From assembly GCF_020329485.1 (NCBI RefSeq), contig NZ_JAGKJI010000005.1:62001-126000 (forward strand): a stretch of DNA of 64,000 nucleotides, written 5' to 3'. Position 1 is the first letter of the stretch, and each line of letters opens with the position of its first letter. This stretch comes from Bradyrhizobium cenepequi. Lineage in GTDB: Bacteria; Pseudomonadota; Alphaproteobacteria; Rhizobiales; Xanthobacteraceae. The notes beneath the pieces were generated by a model. The model was given only the letters and a program-made list of their open reading frames with translations, was not told where the DNA came from and searched no databases. A program made the position numbers and the translations under genes. Below are positions 33,511-41,773 of the stretch, piece after piece.

Positions 33511-33527
33511 AAGCAATTTGAATGCCA
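33511..33527 (-). promoter_or_regulatory. Sigma-54 promoter of glnII
   Basis: On the minus strand TGGCATTCAAATTGCTT matches the sigma-54 consensus, with GG and GC ten bases apart. Transcription should begin near 33500, giving a leader of roughly 80 bases before ATG 33417. The palindrome GGCATGCGTGCC (33610-33621), about 110 bases upstream, is a possible but unproven activator site. No other gene was seen in the gap 33418-33960. Confidence 0.8.
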
Positions 33528-33960
33528 ATCGCGTCCGCGCGGGAGCGAGCTTCAGGGGAAAAGTCCAGACGGCGGGCTGTCATTTTGGCTGCGACATAGG
33601 AGCGCGGCTGGCATGCGTGCCGAGCGGCCAAATGACGCTTCGAGGCGACAGCTAGCGCCTGATTCTCCGGCAATTTCGGCCAGTCGCCCATCGTCCGATT
33701 AAAGCGTTGGCAGACTGCCGTGGCATTCCTTGGATGCGCCGCGCTGCGCCCGCAACCCTCGGTCCGGCTCAAGCGTTAGCCACCTACTCGTTGCCTCACA
33801 CGAAGCAAAACCAAAAATGCCCAGAGAATGATCATGGAGTACATTTTTTCATCATCTTGCATCCGAGCGGGGCACGGCCGATATCGCAAGTGCAAGTAAC
33901 CACACGAGAAGGAGTCGGGCGCACGATGGAGGATCGCGGCTCCGATCAGAGGAGAATCAC

Positions 33961-34161
33961 ATGAATTCGGGTTTGAATCAGGGATCTGCCAAGATCTACC
34001 AATTCCCGGTCGGCGGCCGGGCCTCCCTTGCGGGACGCCGCTACGGAGAGACCAAGTCCGCGCTCGAGATTGCCGCCTCCCAGGTAAACGTGGCCGCTTG
34101 CAGCGATAGCTGGTACCACCAAGCTGCTATCGAGGAATCCAAGCCGGCGCGTGACCACTAA
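33961..34161 (+). CDS. DUF2735 small protein
   Basis: The 66-residue product starts MNSGLNQGSAKIYQFPVGGR, the hallmark of rhizobial DUF2735 proteins, followed by SALEIAASQVNVAACSDSWY and a polar tail. Function unknown. A GAGGAGA ribosome-binding site is six bases before the ATG. It lies divergently from glnII; DUF2735 genes are often found near nitrogen-assimilation genes in rhizobia (from memory), which fits the position. Confidence 0.82.
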   Translation: MNSGLNQGSAKIYQFPVGGRASLAGRRYGETKSALEIAASQVNVAACSDSWYHQAAIEESKPARDH

Positions 34162-34216
34162 TGCCGGGTAAATATCGGATAGCCTTCCGACGGGAATGTC
34201 GGGCATCGGCGGCACA

Positions 34217-34252
34217 GAAAAGGGGCGGAACGAGCGCGTTTCGGTCCTTTTT
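34217..34252. terminator. Hairpin terminator between converging genes
   Basis: AAAAGGGGCGGAACG and CGTTTCGGTCCTTTTTT form an imperfect stem (with G-U pairs) around a short loop, ending in a six-base T run for the plus-strand DUF2735 gene. The minus-strand gene ends at 34252, so its stop region overlaps the stem. Confidence 0.75.
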
Positions 34253-34566
34253 TATGCCAGTTCGCAGGCCGTAGCTGGCCGCCCGGCATGCTTGAGCGTG
34301 GCGAGGCCGGCTTTCCTGATCCTCAGCGTAACGCCGCTGCCGGAGTAGCGCGAGCCTGACAGCGCCAGCCGCTTCAACAGCGTCACAGCCTTGCCGTCGA
34401 GCTGCAGATGGGCACGGGAATCGTATTGAAAAAATCCGACGACGAATTGCGTGCCGTCGGCGCAGCGATAATTTCGGAACGTGCTCTGCGCCGATGCTTG
34501 CGACCTTCCGGCCAAGGTTCCCGCCACCAAGACCATCGCGAAAATCGCTGCCTGCCGATAATTCAT
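34252..34566 (-). CDS. MliC-type lysozyme inhibitor, periplasmic form
   Basis: MliC/PliC proteins block host c-type lysozyme. The 104-residue product has a Sec signal peptide (AAIFAMVLVAGTLAGRSQAS) and then the small beta-barrel with the family start YRCADGTQFVVGFF, the LQLDGKAVTLL strand, SGSRYSGSGVTLRIRK and the final CEL cysteine pair partner. The loop carrying Ser and the late basic residue typical of the inhibitor site (SGSRY...RIRKAG) is present. It has no lipobox cysteine, so it is likely soluble in the periplasm. Confidence 0.82.
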   Translation of the reverse strand: MNYRQAAIFAMVLVAGTLAGRSQASAQSTFRNYRCADGTQFVVGFFQYDSRAHLQLDGKAVTLLKRLALSGSRYSGSGVTLRIRKAGLATLKHAGRPATACELA

Positions 34567-34667
34567 GCTTCGCCCCCGGATCCGGCTTGAGTATAGACCA
34601 GCGCGGGAAGCGCACCATCTCTTACCCGGTCATCTGCCTGCCGCAGAAGATTGATTAAGTCAGCCAG

Positions 34668-35417
34668 ATGCAAGACTCCCCTGCCCGACATTTCAATCTC
34701 GCCGGCGCCAGCAATTTCCGCGACCTTGGCGGCTACCCCACAGGTGATGGCCGCACCGTCCGCTGGCGCCAGATCTTTCGCTCCAACCATCTCGGTCGGC
34801 TCACCGACGACGATGTCGCCGTGGTCCGCGGCCTCGGCGTCCGCAGTGCCTTCGACTTCCGTGGGCGCGACGAGCGCGCGGAGGGGCTGTGCGGGATGGC
34901 CGATATCAGCGTGCATTCGCTGCCGGTCGAACCGACGGTCGTCGCCGCGCTGCGCGCCATCGCCGCCGGCGGCAGTCCGCCGACCGAGCACGACGCCATC
35001 GAGGTGATGCGTGATTCCTATCGCAGCTATGTGCAGGAGAACACGCCGCGCTTCCGCGCGCTGTTCGCGCATTTGCTGGAAGACCGCGCGCCACTGGTCA
35101 TCCATTGCAGCGCCGGCAAGGACCGCACCGGCTTTGCCTGCGCGCTGATCCTGCACACGCTCGGCGTTCCCGATGAGGTGATCTCGGAAGACTATCTGCT
35201 GACCAACCGCTTCTATCGGCGCGATCCCTCCGCGACCAGCGACCTGCCCGACGTTGTCCTGCAGGTGATCGGCACGGTGCGGGCCGCCTTCCTGGCCACG
35301 TCGTTCGAGGCCATCAACGCCGATTACGGCGGTCTCGACAATTATATCCGCGACGGCCTTGGTGTCGGAGAAGCCGAGCGCAAGCAACTTGCCGCGCTCT
35401 ATCTCGAGAGAATTTAA
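34668..35417 (+). CDS. Tyrosine-protein phosphatase (Y_phosphatase3 type)
   Basis: This 249-residue cytoplasmic protein contains the dual-specificity-like active site HCSAGKDRTG at 146-155 (Cys147, Arg153 of CX5R). The family-specific N-terminus NFRDLGGYPTGDGRTVRW and SAFDFRGRDER are also seen. Such enzymes dephosphorylate tyrosine or phosphoinositides; substrate unknown. It converges on the next gene, with a TTAA shared by both stop codons (35414-35417). Confidence 0.9.
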   Translation: MQDSPARHFNLAGASNFRDLGGYPTGDGRTVRWRQIFRSNHLGRLTDDDVAVVRGLGVRSAFDFRGRDERAEGLCGMADISVHSLPVEPTVVAALRAIAAGGSPPTEHDAIEVMRDSYRSYVQENTPRFRALFAHLLEDRAPLVIHCSAGKDRTGFACALILHTLGVPDEVISEDYLLTNRFYRRDPSATSDLPDVVLQVIGTVRAAFLATSFEAINADYGGLDNYIRDGLGVGEAERKQLAALYLERI

Positions 35418-35611
35418 GCGGCCGCTTCCATCTCGGCGTCGAGATCGGCGATGACTTCTTCGAACGCAGAGATCGCCTGCTGTATGGCTGCGATCTGCAT
35501 CAGTTCCCAACCGCCGACCGGACCGGTGCGGTTCTGCAGCGCGACGATCAAGTCCCGCCGCTGCTCCTTAAGCTGAACGAGCGGTAAACCGTGATCGGGT
35601 AGGTTTCCCAT
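35414..35611 (-). CDS. Small helical protein, 65 residues
   Basis: ATG 35611 has AGGGGA eight bases upstream. The product reads LVQLKEQRRDLIVALQNRTG and LMQIAAIQQAISAFEEVIAD, mostly two helices, with an acidic C-terminus. It probably forms a coiled coil. Its stop overlaps that of the phosphatase gene. Unknown function. Confidence 0.6.
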   Translation of the reverse strand: MGNLPDHGLPLVQLKEQRRDLIVALQNRTGPVGGWELMQIAAIQQAISAFEEVIADLDAEMEAAA

Positions 35612-35716
35612 GGTCTGATCCCCTGCCTTGATGGGACCTCGCTTGTAGCGAAAGGATTCTGCAATCGACTTACGGAAGTTCCGCAAATTTTACCGATCGA
35701 CGCAGAAGCCGTAGTC

Positions 35717-36430
35717 CTACGTGGACGCCGGCGCCGTGGTAGCCTTCCGGATCACCTCGGCAAGTCCTCTGGATATTCGAAGCATGCTGCCGTCGCTCTG
35801 ATGTAATCGGTCGCCGTCGGTCGGATCGAGCATGCGGTCGAAGCCGATATTGTTCTGCACATGCCAATGCCGCATCAACGCCCAGCGGCGAAACACATTC
35901 ACGCCCGCCGTCTCCGCCACCGCGGCAATCAGCGAGACCATGCGCTCGGAAAGCTCGGCCTTGTCGTCGAGCAGCATCGCCGGGACATATTGCGGATCGA
36001 TCAGTAGCACGTCCATCTGGTCCGCATGCGCGCGTATCCGGTCCACACCAACTGCAATATTCGCCGCAACGTCGTCGACGTCGTATTTCTCTCTGTGAAA
36101 GACGGCATTGGTTCCAACCTGCCAAATCACCAGTGACGGCTTCTCGGCGAAGACGTCGGCATCAAACCGCGGCAATTCCTCGATCGCCTCTTCGCCGCCT
36201 CTGCCGCGGTTAAGCACGTCGATGCCGGAATTGCCGGTCGCAGCCCGCAAATACATTTCGAGCCGATATGGATAGGGCACGACGTCTTCCCTGCCCGCCG
36301 TGGACGACGATCCCATCGCGACAATCTTGACCCGACCGTTGGCACGAAGCGCTGCCGCCAGGCGGGACAGCGGATATTTGAAGCCGATCAACTGATCGGG
36401 CAATTCAGCATCTGCGAAATTTTCAATCAT
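35717..36430 (-). CDS. SGNH/GDSL-type hydrolase with GSSS block I
   Basis: The 237-residue product carries the SGNH blocks: VAMGSSSTAGRE at 37-48 (Ser nucleophile region, GSSS in place of GDS), LNRGRGGEEA (Gly block), VIWQVGTNAV (Asn block) and GDRLHQSDGS (Asp-x-x-His block). It has no signal peptide. The GSSSTAG version is known from envelope O-acetyl esterase-like proteins, so a polysaccharide-modifying role is possible. Independent of the SGNH gene at 29640. Confidence 0.82.
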   Translation of the reverse strand: MIENFADAELPDQLIGFKYPLSRLAAALRANGRVKIVAMGSSSTAGREDVVPYPYRLEMYLRAATGNSGIDVLNRGRGGEEAIEELPRFDADVFAEKPSLVIWQVGTNAVFHREKYDVDDVAANIAVGVDRIRAHADQMDVLLIDPQYVPAMLLDDKAELSERMVSLIAAVAETAGVNVFRRWALMRHWHVQNNIGFDRMLDPTDGDRLHQSDGSMLRISRGLAEVIRKATTAPAST

Positions 36431-36554
36431 TTTGTAGCCTCATAAATTGATACTATCTAACGTTGAATGCCTATCTCGCGACGAATTTGGCGGCATTGCA
36501 AATGAAATTCTGCTGAGTTTAGTCTGTCCGTCCGGGTAGTGCGGAGCCTGTCTC

Positions 36555-37235
36555 ATGAATGGAAAAGTCATCGTCGTCACCGGCGCATTGGGTGCGCTCG
36601 GCAAGGTGGTCGTTGAGGAGGCGCTGACGCGGGGCGCACGCCTGGCCGCCGTCGATCACGCGCCATCATCACTTTCGCCGACGTCGAGCCGGACCGAGCT
36701 CGGTGGTGTCGATCTGACCGACGCCGCGCAGGCGAAGAAGGCGATCGACGCGGCGGCGGCGCATTTCGGCCGGCTCGATGCGCTTATCAACATCGCCGGC
36801 GGCTTCGCCTTCGAGACGGTCTCAGACGGCGATCCCGCGACCTGGCAGCGGATGTATGCGCTCAACGTGACGACCGCGCTCAACGCCTCGCGTGCGGCGA
36901 TTCCACATCTGCTGGCGTCCGGCGCCGCGCGTATCATCAATATCGGCGCGCTCGGTGCATTGCAGGCCGGTGCCGGCATGGGCGCCTATGCGGCTTCGAA
37001 ATCCGGCGTACACCGTCTGACCGAAGCGCTCGCCGCCGAGCACAAGGGCAAGATCACGGTCAACGCCGTGTTGCCTTCGATCATCGACACCGCCGCAAAC
37101 CGCGCCAGCGTGCCGAAGGCAGATTTTGCCAAGTGGGTGACGCCGAAGGAACTCGCCGACGTCATCCTGTTCCTTGCCAGCGACGCAGCCAGCGCGGTCA
37201 CCGGCGCGCTGTTGCCGGTGAGCGGGCGCGTCTAA
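36555..37235 (+). CDS. Short-chain dehydrogenase/reductase lacking the usual catalytic Ser
   Basis: This 226-residue Rossmann-fold protein shows the cofactor motif TGALGALG at 9-16, the structural NIAGG at 79-83 and the active-site YAASK at 145-149. The catalytic serine normally 13 residues before the Tyr is Ala132 here (NIGALGALQAG). Residual activity or a non-enzymatic role is possible, although the group may use another residue. Substrate unknown. It converges with the GrlR-like gene, 12 bases away. Confidence 0.82.
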   Translation: MNGKVIVVTGALGALGKVVVEEALTRGARLAAVDHAPSSLSPTSSRTELGGVDLTDAAQAKKAIDAAAAHFGRLDALINIAGGFAFETVSDGDPATWQRMYALNVTTALNASRAAIPHLLASGAARIINIGALGALQAGAGMGAYAASKSGVHRLTEALAAEHKGKITVNAVLPSIIDTAANRASVPKADFAKWVTPKELADVILFLASDAASAVTGALLPVSGRV

Positions 37236-37247
37236 ACCTTCTCAGCT

Positions 37248-37955
37248 TCACGCCTCCACCAGCTTCTTCAGCAGCGCCTTGAAGCGGATGCTGCGCTTTC
37301 CGGCAAGCGCGGTAGCCTCGGCCTCGGCGCCTTCGGAATCGTACGTACCGGAGAAGCCGATACCAACCTCGTGGCCGCCGAACAGCGGCCGCTCACCCAT
37401 GCTCGGCGTATGCTCGCGGCTGACGATCTCGCCCTTCCACCGGCCATTCGCGGCGGTGTAGGCGCCGATATAGTCGAAATAAGCATCGCCGCCGCGGATG
37501 CGGCCGGCGTGCAGCATCATCACGCCGGTATTGCCGCCGTCGAGCCCATCGAGCATGCGGATATGGATGGAATAGAGCCCGTTGCCAATGCCGTCGGGTC
37601 CGACCTTGCCGGGCGCGGGCGCATCCTTGTCGTTGATCGGGGTCAGGATCGCCGTGAACACGATGCCGGGCAAGGCGTTGGTCTCACCTTCGAAATGAAC
37701 CTCATCGCCTCTGTGCGCGCCCTTGAAGATCATGACGATGTCGTCGACCGCAAACATCGGCACGTAGTTCGGGTCATGGTTGTGGCGCGACATTTTCAGC
37801 TCGGACGAGATGATGCCGCCCTCTTCCGTATAGCTGCCGATGAAGGACGAACCGGAATTGCCGCCGTAGAGCTTGCCGGAGGCGGTGGCGAACATCACGC
37901 CGCAGCCAGTGCCCCGCACCGTCCTGAACGAGAATTTGTACAGCCCCTGCAGCAC
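37248..37955 (-). CDS. Tandem GrlR-like domain protein (paralogue of 31470-32177)
   Basis: The 235-residue product has two GrlR-type domains in tandem: LQGLYKFSFRTVRGTGCGVM with LYGGNSGSSFIGSYTE, and GLYSIHIRMLDGLDGGNTGV with IRGGDAYFDYIGAYT. It matches the paralogue closely across the C-terminal half (FGGHEVGIGFSGT, EATALAGKRS). Monocistronic here. It is predicted to be cytoplasmic, as there is no signal peptide. Confidence 0.75.
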   Translation of the reverse strand: MLQGLYKFSFRTVRGTGCGVMFATASGKLYGGNSGSSFIGSYTEEGGIISSELKMSRHNHDPNYVPMFAVDDIVMIFKGAHRGDEVHFEGETNALPGIVFTAILTPINDKDAPAPGKVGPDGIGNGLYSIHIRMLDGLDGGNTGVMMLHAGRIRGGDAYFDYIGAYTAANGRWKGEIVSREHTPSMGERPLFGGHEVGIGFSGTYDSEGAEAEATALAGKRSIRFKALLKKLVEA

Positions 37956-38144
37956 CCTGGCGCCTGCTTCTCACGCGACAAATGCGCCAGCTCCCGCGCG
38001 GACCGTTTGCTCGCGCAGGCTCACCGATCGCCATTTGATCTTGTCCCACACTAACACTAGCCGTTTTGCCACCGTCCCGGCAAACGCTTTGCGGTAGACT
38101 TCTGCAAATTGAGTCGCGGCATTTCGCGACTGGAGTGTTTGCGC

Positions 38145-38843
38145 GTGGAAACCTCGCTCTATCTGCCCGTCAAACGGTTCCTCGAAAAGCTCGGCTTCAC
38201 GGTGAAGGGCGAGATCGGCGGTTGCGACGTGGTAGCGCTCAGCGGCGATGATCCGCCGATCGTGGTGGTCGGTGAGCTGAAACTCACCTTCAACCTGGAA
38301 CTGATCCTGCAGGCAGTCGATCGTGCGGGCGCCTGCGACGAGATCTGGATCGCCGCCAAATTATCGACGCGCGGCAAGGGCCGCGAAGGTGATGCGCGCT
38401 ACCGCAATCTCTGCCGCCGCCTCGGCTTCGGCATGCTGGGCGTGACCAGCGCCGGCGAAGTCGAGGTGCTGGTGAAGCCGCCGACCACGGCGCCGCGCCG
38501 CGATCCGAAGAAGCGCTCGCGCCTGGTTGCCGAGCACAATCGGCGCAAGGGCGATCCCGTGATGGGCGGCAGCACGCGCGCACCGATCATGACCGCCTAC
38601 CGCCAGCAGGCGCTCGCCTGCGCCTTGGCACTCGCGGATGGGCCACGGCGTGTCCGCGACCTCCGGGTCGATATTCCGGATGCCGGCAAGATCCTGCTGC
38701 ACAATGTCTACGGCTGGTTCAACCGCGCCGAGCGCGGGATCTATGTGCTGACCGACGCAGGCCGCACTGCGTTGAAACGCTGGCCGCAGCCACCAGTTGA
38801 TTCCGCAGCGTCGGCGACTTCGGTGCGAATGACGATGGCGTAG
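38145..38843 (+). CDS. DUF2161 PD-(D/E)XK nuclease-like protein
   Basis: DUF2161 proteins are predicted PD-(D/E)XK phosphodiesterases. The 232-residue product has GGCDVVALSG and VVVGELKLTFNLELILQA, which supply the D...E-x-K core, followed by EIWIAAKL. A basic region (DPKKRSRLVAEHNRRKGD) and a C-terminal winged-helix-like segment (ADGPRRVRDLRVDIPDAGKI) come next. GTG 38145 is chosen because GGAG lies nine bases upstream. Role unknown, possibly DNA repair or restriction. Confidence 0.82.
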   Translation: METSLYLPVKRFLEKLGFTVKGEIGGCDVVALSGDDPPIVVVGELKLTFNLELILQAVDRAGACDEIWIAAKLSTRGKGREGDARYRNLCRRLGFGMLGVTSAGEVEVLVKPPTTAPRRDPKKRSRLVAEHNRRKGDPVMGGSTRAPIMTAYRQQALACALALADGPRRVRDLRVDIPDAGKILLHNVYGWFNRAERGIYVLTDAGRTALKRWPQPPVDSAASATSVRMTMA

Positions 38844-38980
38844 CGACGCACGATTGCGGTGGATAACCGGTAACGATCGCGCGATGAGGCAGGCGAACTC
38901 AAGAAGGTCTACGGTGCATGGCTGGATTGCCATGTGCAATTCATATTGCAATGCAATAACGTGACGCCTAGGTATCCGGC

Positions 38981-39064
38981 CCAAAGCATGATCCGGAAAG
39001 AGTAGCTACCGGCTTTTCCTCGCGACAGACACCAGGCGTTTGTGCGGAGATCGTGCTCGAAACA
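38981..39064. repeat. Degenerate GATCCGGAAAAGTGG-family repeat
   Basis: Starts AAGCATGATCCGGAAAGAG, keeps ACCGGCTTTTCC and ends GATCGTGCTCGAAACAAGG, but the arms no longer pair well. It is an ageing copy of the element at 40764-40866. Confidence 0.55.
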
Positions 39065-39121
39065 AGGAGGCGGGTGGATGACGATTCTTAAGGCTGTCGT
39101 CGCGCTCGCAGTGAGGCCCCA

Positions 39122-39424
39122 ATGAGCGAAGACTGGCAAACGAAATATGGTCCCCGACGCGTGAGGCGCGATCCGCCGACGCTGGAGGAAGCGATCTTCG
39201 CCGCCGTCGGCATCACCGACGACCTCGAGCAGCAAGCCGAGATAGCATCCGCCTTGATGGGCCTTCCTTACGAGGACGTGCTGGCTGAGGTGAAGAAGAC
39301 GTCGCGCACCATGGCGAGGTCGGCGACCCGCGTGATTGCGGGCGAGCAAGGCGCGCAGCGCGCGGTCGTGGTCGAGCGGCGCGTGATCCGACGGTTCGGC
39401 AACGACAAGCGCACCGGCACCTGA
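39122..39424 (+). CDS. Conserved-looking small protein of unknown function
   Basis: The 100-residue product begins MSEDWQTKYGPRRVRRDPPT and continues with helices LEEAIFAAVGITDDLEQQAE and IASALMGLPYEDVLAEVKKT, ending in a basic Arg/Val-rich segment (VVVERRVIRRFG). It has no signal peptide. From memory similar proteins are common in Bradyrhizobium. DNA contact by the basic tail is a guess. Confidence 0.65.
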   Translation: MSEDWQTKYGPRRVRRDPPTLEEAIFAAVGITDDLEQQAEIASALMGLPYEDVLAEVKKTSRTMARSATRVIAGEQGAQRAVVVERRVIRRFGNDKRTGT

Positions 39425-39485
39425 ACTCCGATCCGCAATTCGTTCATCCGAACGGCCGAGGCGGAGTGGCGTAGCCGCGCGCCGG

Positions 39486-40103
39486 TCAGGCGGCGCGGCC
39501 CCAGCCGTACATCTTGAACACCATCTGCCAATAAGTGCGGTTGAGATTGGCGATTGCGCGCGCTGCCTCCAGCGGAGCGACTGTCGCCGCGGGGGCCAGT
39601 TCCGGCTGGCCGTGCCGCGCGAGATCGATGCTGCCGGTGGATTCGCCGTGGCGGAACGTCAGGTTCGCGCCGAACTTGCTGGCGAGCGCCCGCATCGACT
39701 CGTTCTGCGCGCCGGTGGTGATCCGAAGCGAGCGGTAGCCTCTCGCGCGCGCCTCCGCGATCAGCTTGCGGAACAGTATGCTGCCGACACCCTTGCGACG
39801 CGTCGAGCGCTCCACGCTGAAGGCGATCTCCGGTTCTCCATCCGGCGATTGCTCCGGCGGATGCAATTCGGCCGCACCGCGCACCACCTCGTTCTCGAAA
39901 TAGGCGATGATGACGGTGCCGTCATTGGCGCATTTCTCGGCGTAGCGCTTGATGAAGCCATCATCCATGAAGCCATGGAAACGATCATAGCGGCTGGTTC
40001 GGTCCAGCCTCAGCAGATGATCCCGCAGAAGCGGCAATTCCAACTGGCGGAGAGTGCGGACGGTGCCCTTGGCTGGCGCCGAACGCTTAGAATCATAGTT
40101 CAT
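39486..40103 (-). CDS. GNAT-family acetyltransferase
   Basis: The 205-residue product has the acetyl-CoA motif RKGVGSILFRKLIAEARARG (R-x-G-x-G/S-x-x-L) preceded by the strand EPEIAFSVERS, and a later NESMRALASKFGA motif. The N-terminal part (LPLLRDHLLRLDRTSRYDRF) matches a group of rhizobial GNATs that also appear fused to other enzymes. Substrate unknown. GGGGC lies shortly before the ATG at 40103. Confidence 0.85.
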   Translation of the reverse strand: MNYDSKRSAPAKGTVRTLRQLELPLLRDHLLRLDRTSRYDRFHGFMDDGFIKRYAEKCANDGTVIIAYFENEVVRGAAELHPPEQSPDGEPEIAFSVERSTRRKGVGSILFRKLIAEARARGYRSLRITTGAQNESMRALASKFGANLTFRHGESTGSIDLARHGQPELAPAATVAPLEAARAIANLNRTYWQMVFKMYGWGRAA

Positions 40104-40270
40104 TCCATAGCCCCTCGTGGCAGCCCTCGAGGAGGCGTTGATTCCCTAGATGCCCAATATTGTGCGTCGCAACACGAAATTCAAGTACGCAGATTCACTG
40201 AATTCTTGCAGCCAGATTCACTTAATCTTTCACATTGAAGTTATTGATGAATTTAGGGTCTCGCGCATAA

Positions 40271-40669
40271 CTACAGCACCATCTGCGTCTGAGTCACAAT
40301 GGCGACCAGCTTGCCGTCTTCGGTTTCCAACCGGGTCTGCCAGACCTGCGTGCGCCGCCCGCGATGTACAGGCGTGGCGATAGCAATAATTGTGGTCCCC
40401 TCCTTGGCGCCGCCGATGAAATTCGTCTTGCTCTCGATCGTGGTGGTTCCCTTGGCGTCCTCAGGCAGGTTGATCACGGTCGCCGCCGCCCCGACCGAGT
40501 CCGCAAGCGCCATCACCGCGCCGCCGTGGATGGTGTGATGCAGCGTACAGAGGTCCGGGCGCACCATCATCTTCGCCACCACGCGGTCCTTGCCGGCATC
40601 CGTGAAGGTGACGCCCTTCAGTTCCGCAAACGGCATCTTCATCGATTGGATCTTCTCCAGCGGCGTCAT
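40271..40669 (-). CDS. PaaI-type hotdog thioesterase
   Basis: This 132-residue hotdog-fold thioesterase carries the family motif HHTIHGGAVMALADSVGAAA, with the HGG turn, followed by the substrate strand TTIESKTNFIGGAKEG. It hydrolyses acyl- or aryl-CoA esters; the exact substrate is unknown. The start is ATG 40669 with GGGAGG five bases upstream. An open extension to 40819 consists of translated repeat sequence and was rejected. Confidence 0.85.
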   Translation of the reverse strand: MTPLEKIQSMKMPFAELKGVTFTDAGKDRVVAKMMVRPDLCTLHHTIHGGAVMALADSVGAAATVINLPEDAKGTTTIESKTNFIGGAKEGTTIIAIATPVHRGRRTQVWQTRLETEDGKLVAIVTQTQMVL

Positions 40670-40763
40670 GCGTCCTCCCGCTTTGTTGTGCGCCCGATCG
40701 CGGCAGAGAATGGACGGAGCCGGTAAATCAGGCAATGACGTCGGAGGTAATGGCCGGTGTGAC

Positions 40764-40866
40764 AGAGCATGATCCGGAAAAGTGGAAACCGGTTTTCCGA
40801 AAAGATCATGCTCAGACAAAGAGCCAAAGCGGGATGACGATTCGAAGAAAAGTCATCACGCTTTGG
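40764..40866. repeat. GATCCGGAAAAGTGG-family repeat, complete copy
   Basis: Two hairpins: AGAGCATGATCCGGAAAAG mirrored by CCGAAAAGATCATGCTC, and AAAGCGGGATGACGATT mirrored by AAGTCATCACGCTTTGG. This is the best-preserved two-hairpin copy of the family in the window. Confidence 0.85.
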
Positions 40867-40890
40867 GGCAGCCAACGATAGAGGTTTCCG

Positions 40891-41679
40891 ATGCGCAACT
40901 TCCCTCCCCGCCGGATCGTCTGCCTCACTGAGGAGACCGTGGAGACGCTGTACCTGCTCGGCGAGCAGGACCGCATCGTCGGTGTCTCCGGCTATGCGGT
41001 GCGGCCGCCGCAGGTCCGCCGCGAAAAGCCGCGCGTTGCTGCCTTCATCTCGGCCGACATCCCGAAAATCCTGGCGCTCGAGCCGGATCTCGTGCTCGCC
41101 TTCTCCGACATCCAGGCTGAGATTGTCGCCGATCTCGTGCGGGCCGGCGTCAACGTCCACGTCTTCAACCAGCGCGACATTGCCGGCATCATGGCGATGA
41201 TCCGCATGCTAGGCGCTATGGTTGGCGCCGCCGAGCGCGCCGACCGGCTTGCCATCGATTTCGAGCATCGCCTCGCCAGCGTTGCTGCGATTCCGCGTTC
41301 ACAGCCGAAGCCCATAGTCTATTTCGAGGAATGGGACGATCCCTTGATCAGCGGCATCGGCTGGGTCTCCGAACTGATCGAGATCGCCGGCGGCGAAGAC
41401 GCGCTGCCAGGCCTGCGGCACCAGAAGGCGGCGAAAGACCGCATCATCGCGCCTGAAGTGGTGCGCGAGGCAGCGCCCGACGTGATCCTCGCCTCCTGGT
41501 GCGGCAAGAAAGTCGTACCTGATCGCATCCGCAACCGTCCCGGCTGGAGCGACATTCCCGCCGTGCGCAACGACCGCATCGTCGAGATCAAGTCGACAAT
41601 CATTCTGCAGCCGGGCCCGGCCGCGCTCACCGACGGACTCGATGCGATCGTCGCAGCGCTGTGGCCGTCAAATTCGTAG
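40891..41679 (+). CDS. BtuF/FhuD-type cobalamin-binding-like protein without signal peptide
   Basis: The 262-residue product is a class III solute-binding fold (two lobes joined by a rigid helix): RRIVCLTEETVETLYLLGE, then EPDLVLAFSDIQAEIVADL in the first lobe and WVSELIEIAGGEDALPGL in the second. It matches the group annotated as cobalamin-binding proteins. It starts directly with the fold and has no signal peptide or lipobox, so it should be cytoplasmic, unlike true BtuF. No ABC transporter is beside it. Its stop codon TAG overlaps the start of the repeat at 41675. Confidence 0.8.
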   Translation: MRNFPPRRIVCLTEETVETLYLLGEQDRIVGVSGYAVRPPQVRREKPRVAAFISADIPKILALEPDLVLAFSDIQAEIVADLVRAGVNVHVFNQRDIAGIMAMIRMLGAMVGAAERADRLAIDFEHRLASVAAIPRSQPKPIVYFEEWDDPLISGIGWVSELIEIAGGEDALPGLRHQKAAKDRIIAPEVVREAAPDVILASWCGKKVVPDRIRNRPGWSDIPAVRNDRIVEIKSTIILQPGPAALTDGLDAIVAALWPSNS

Positions 41680-41758
41680 GGTGGGCAACGCAACGCGTGC
41701 CCACCATTCACGGTCGGTGCAAGACAAGGCGGGCACGCTGCGCTTTGCCCACCCTACG
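41675..41758. repeat. Palindromic intergenic repeat, CGTAGGGTGGGCA variant (shares the stop codon)
   Basis: CGTAGGGTGGGCAACGCAACG at the left is mirrored by CGCTTTGCCCACCCTACG at the right, with inner GTGCCCACC. It contains the stop codon TAG (41677-41679) of the preceding gene. Confidence 0.85.
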
Positions 41759-41773
41759 ACTCTGGATGAGTGT

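Noticed and set aside
33707..33964. Open frame upstream of the DUF2735 gene
   Set aside because: It lies in a promoter-like A/T-rich region, has no ribosome-binding site and contains no recognisable protein pattern.
40670..40819. N-terminal extension of the PaaI thioesterase
   Set aside because: It again reads through a repeat. GGGAGG supports ATG 40669.
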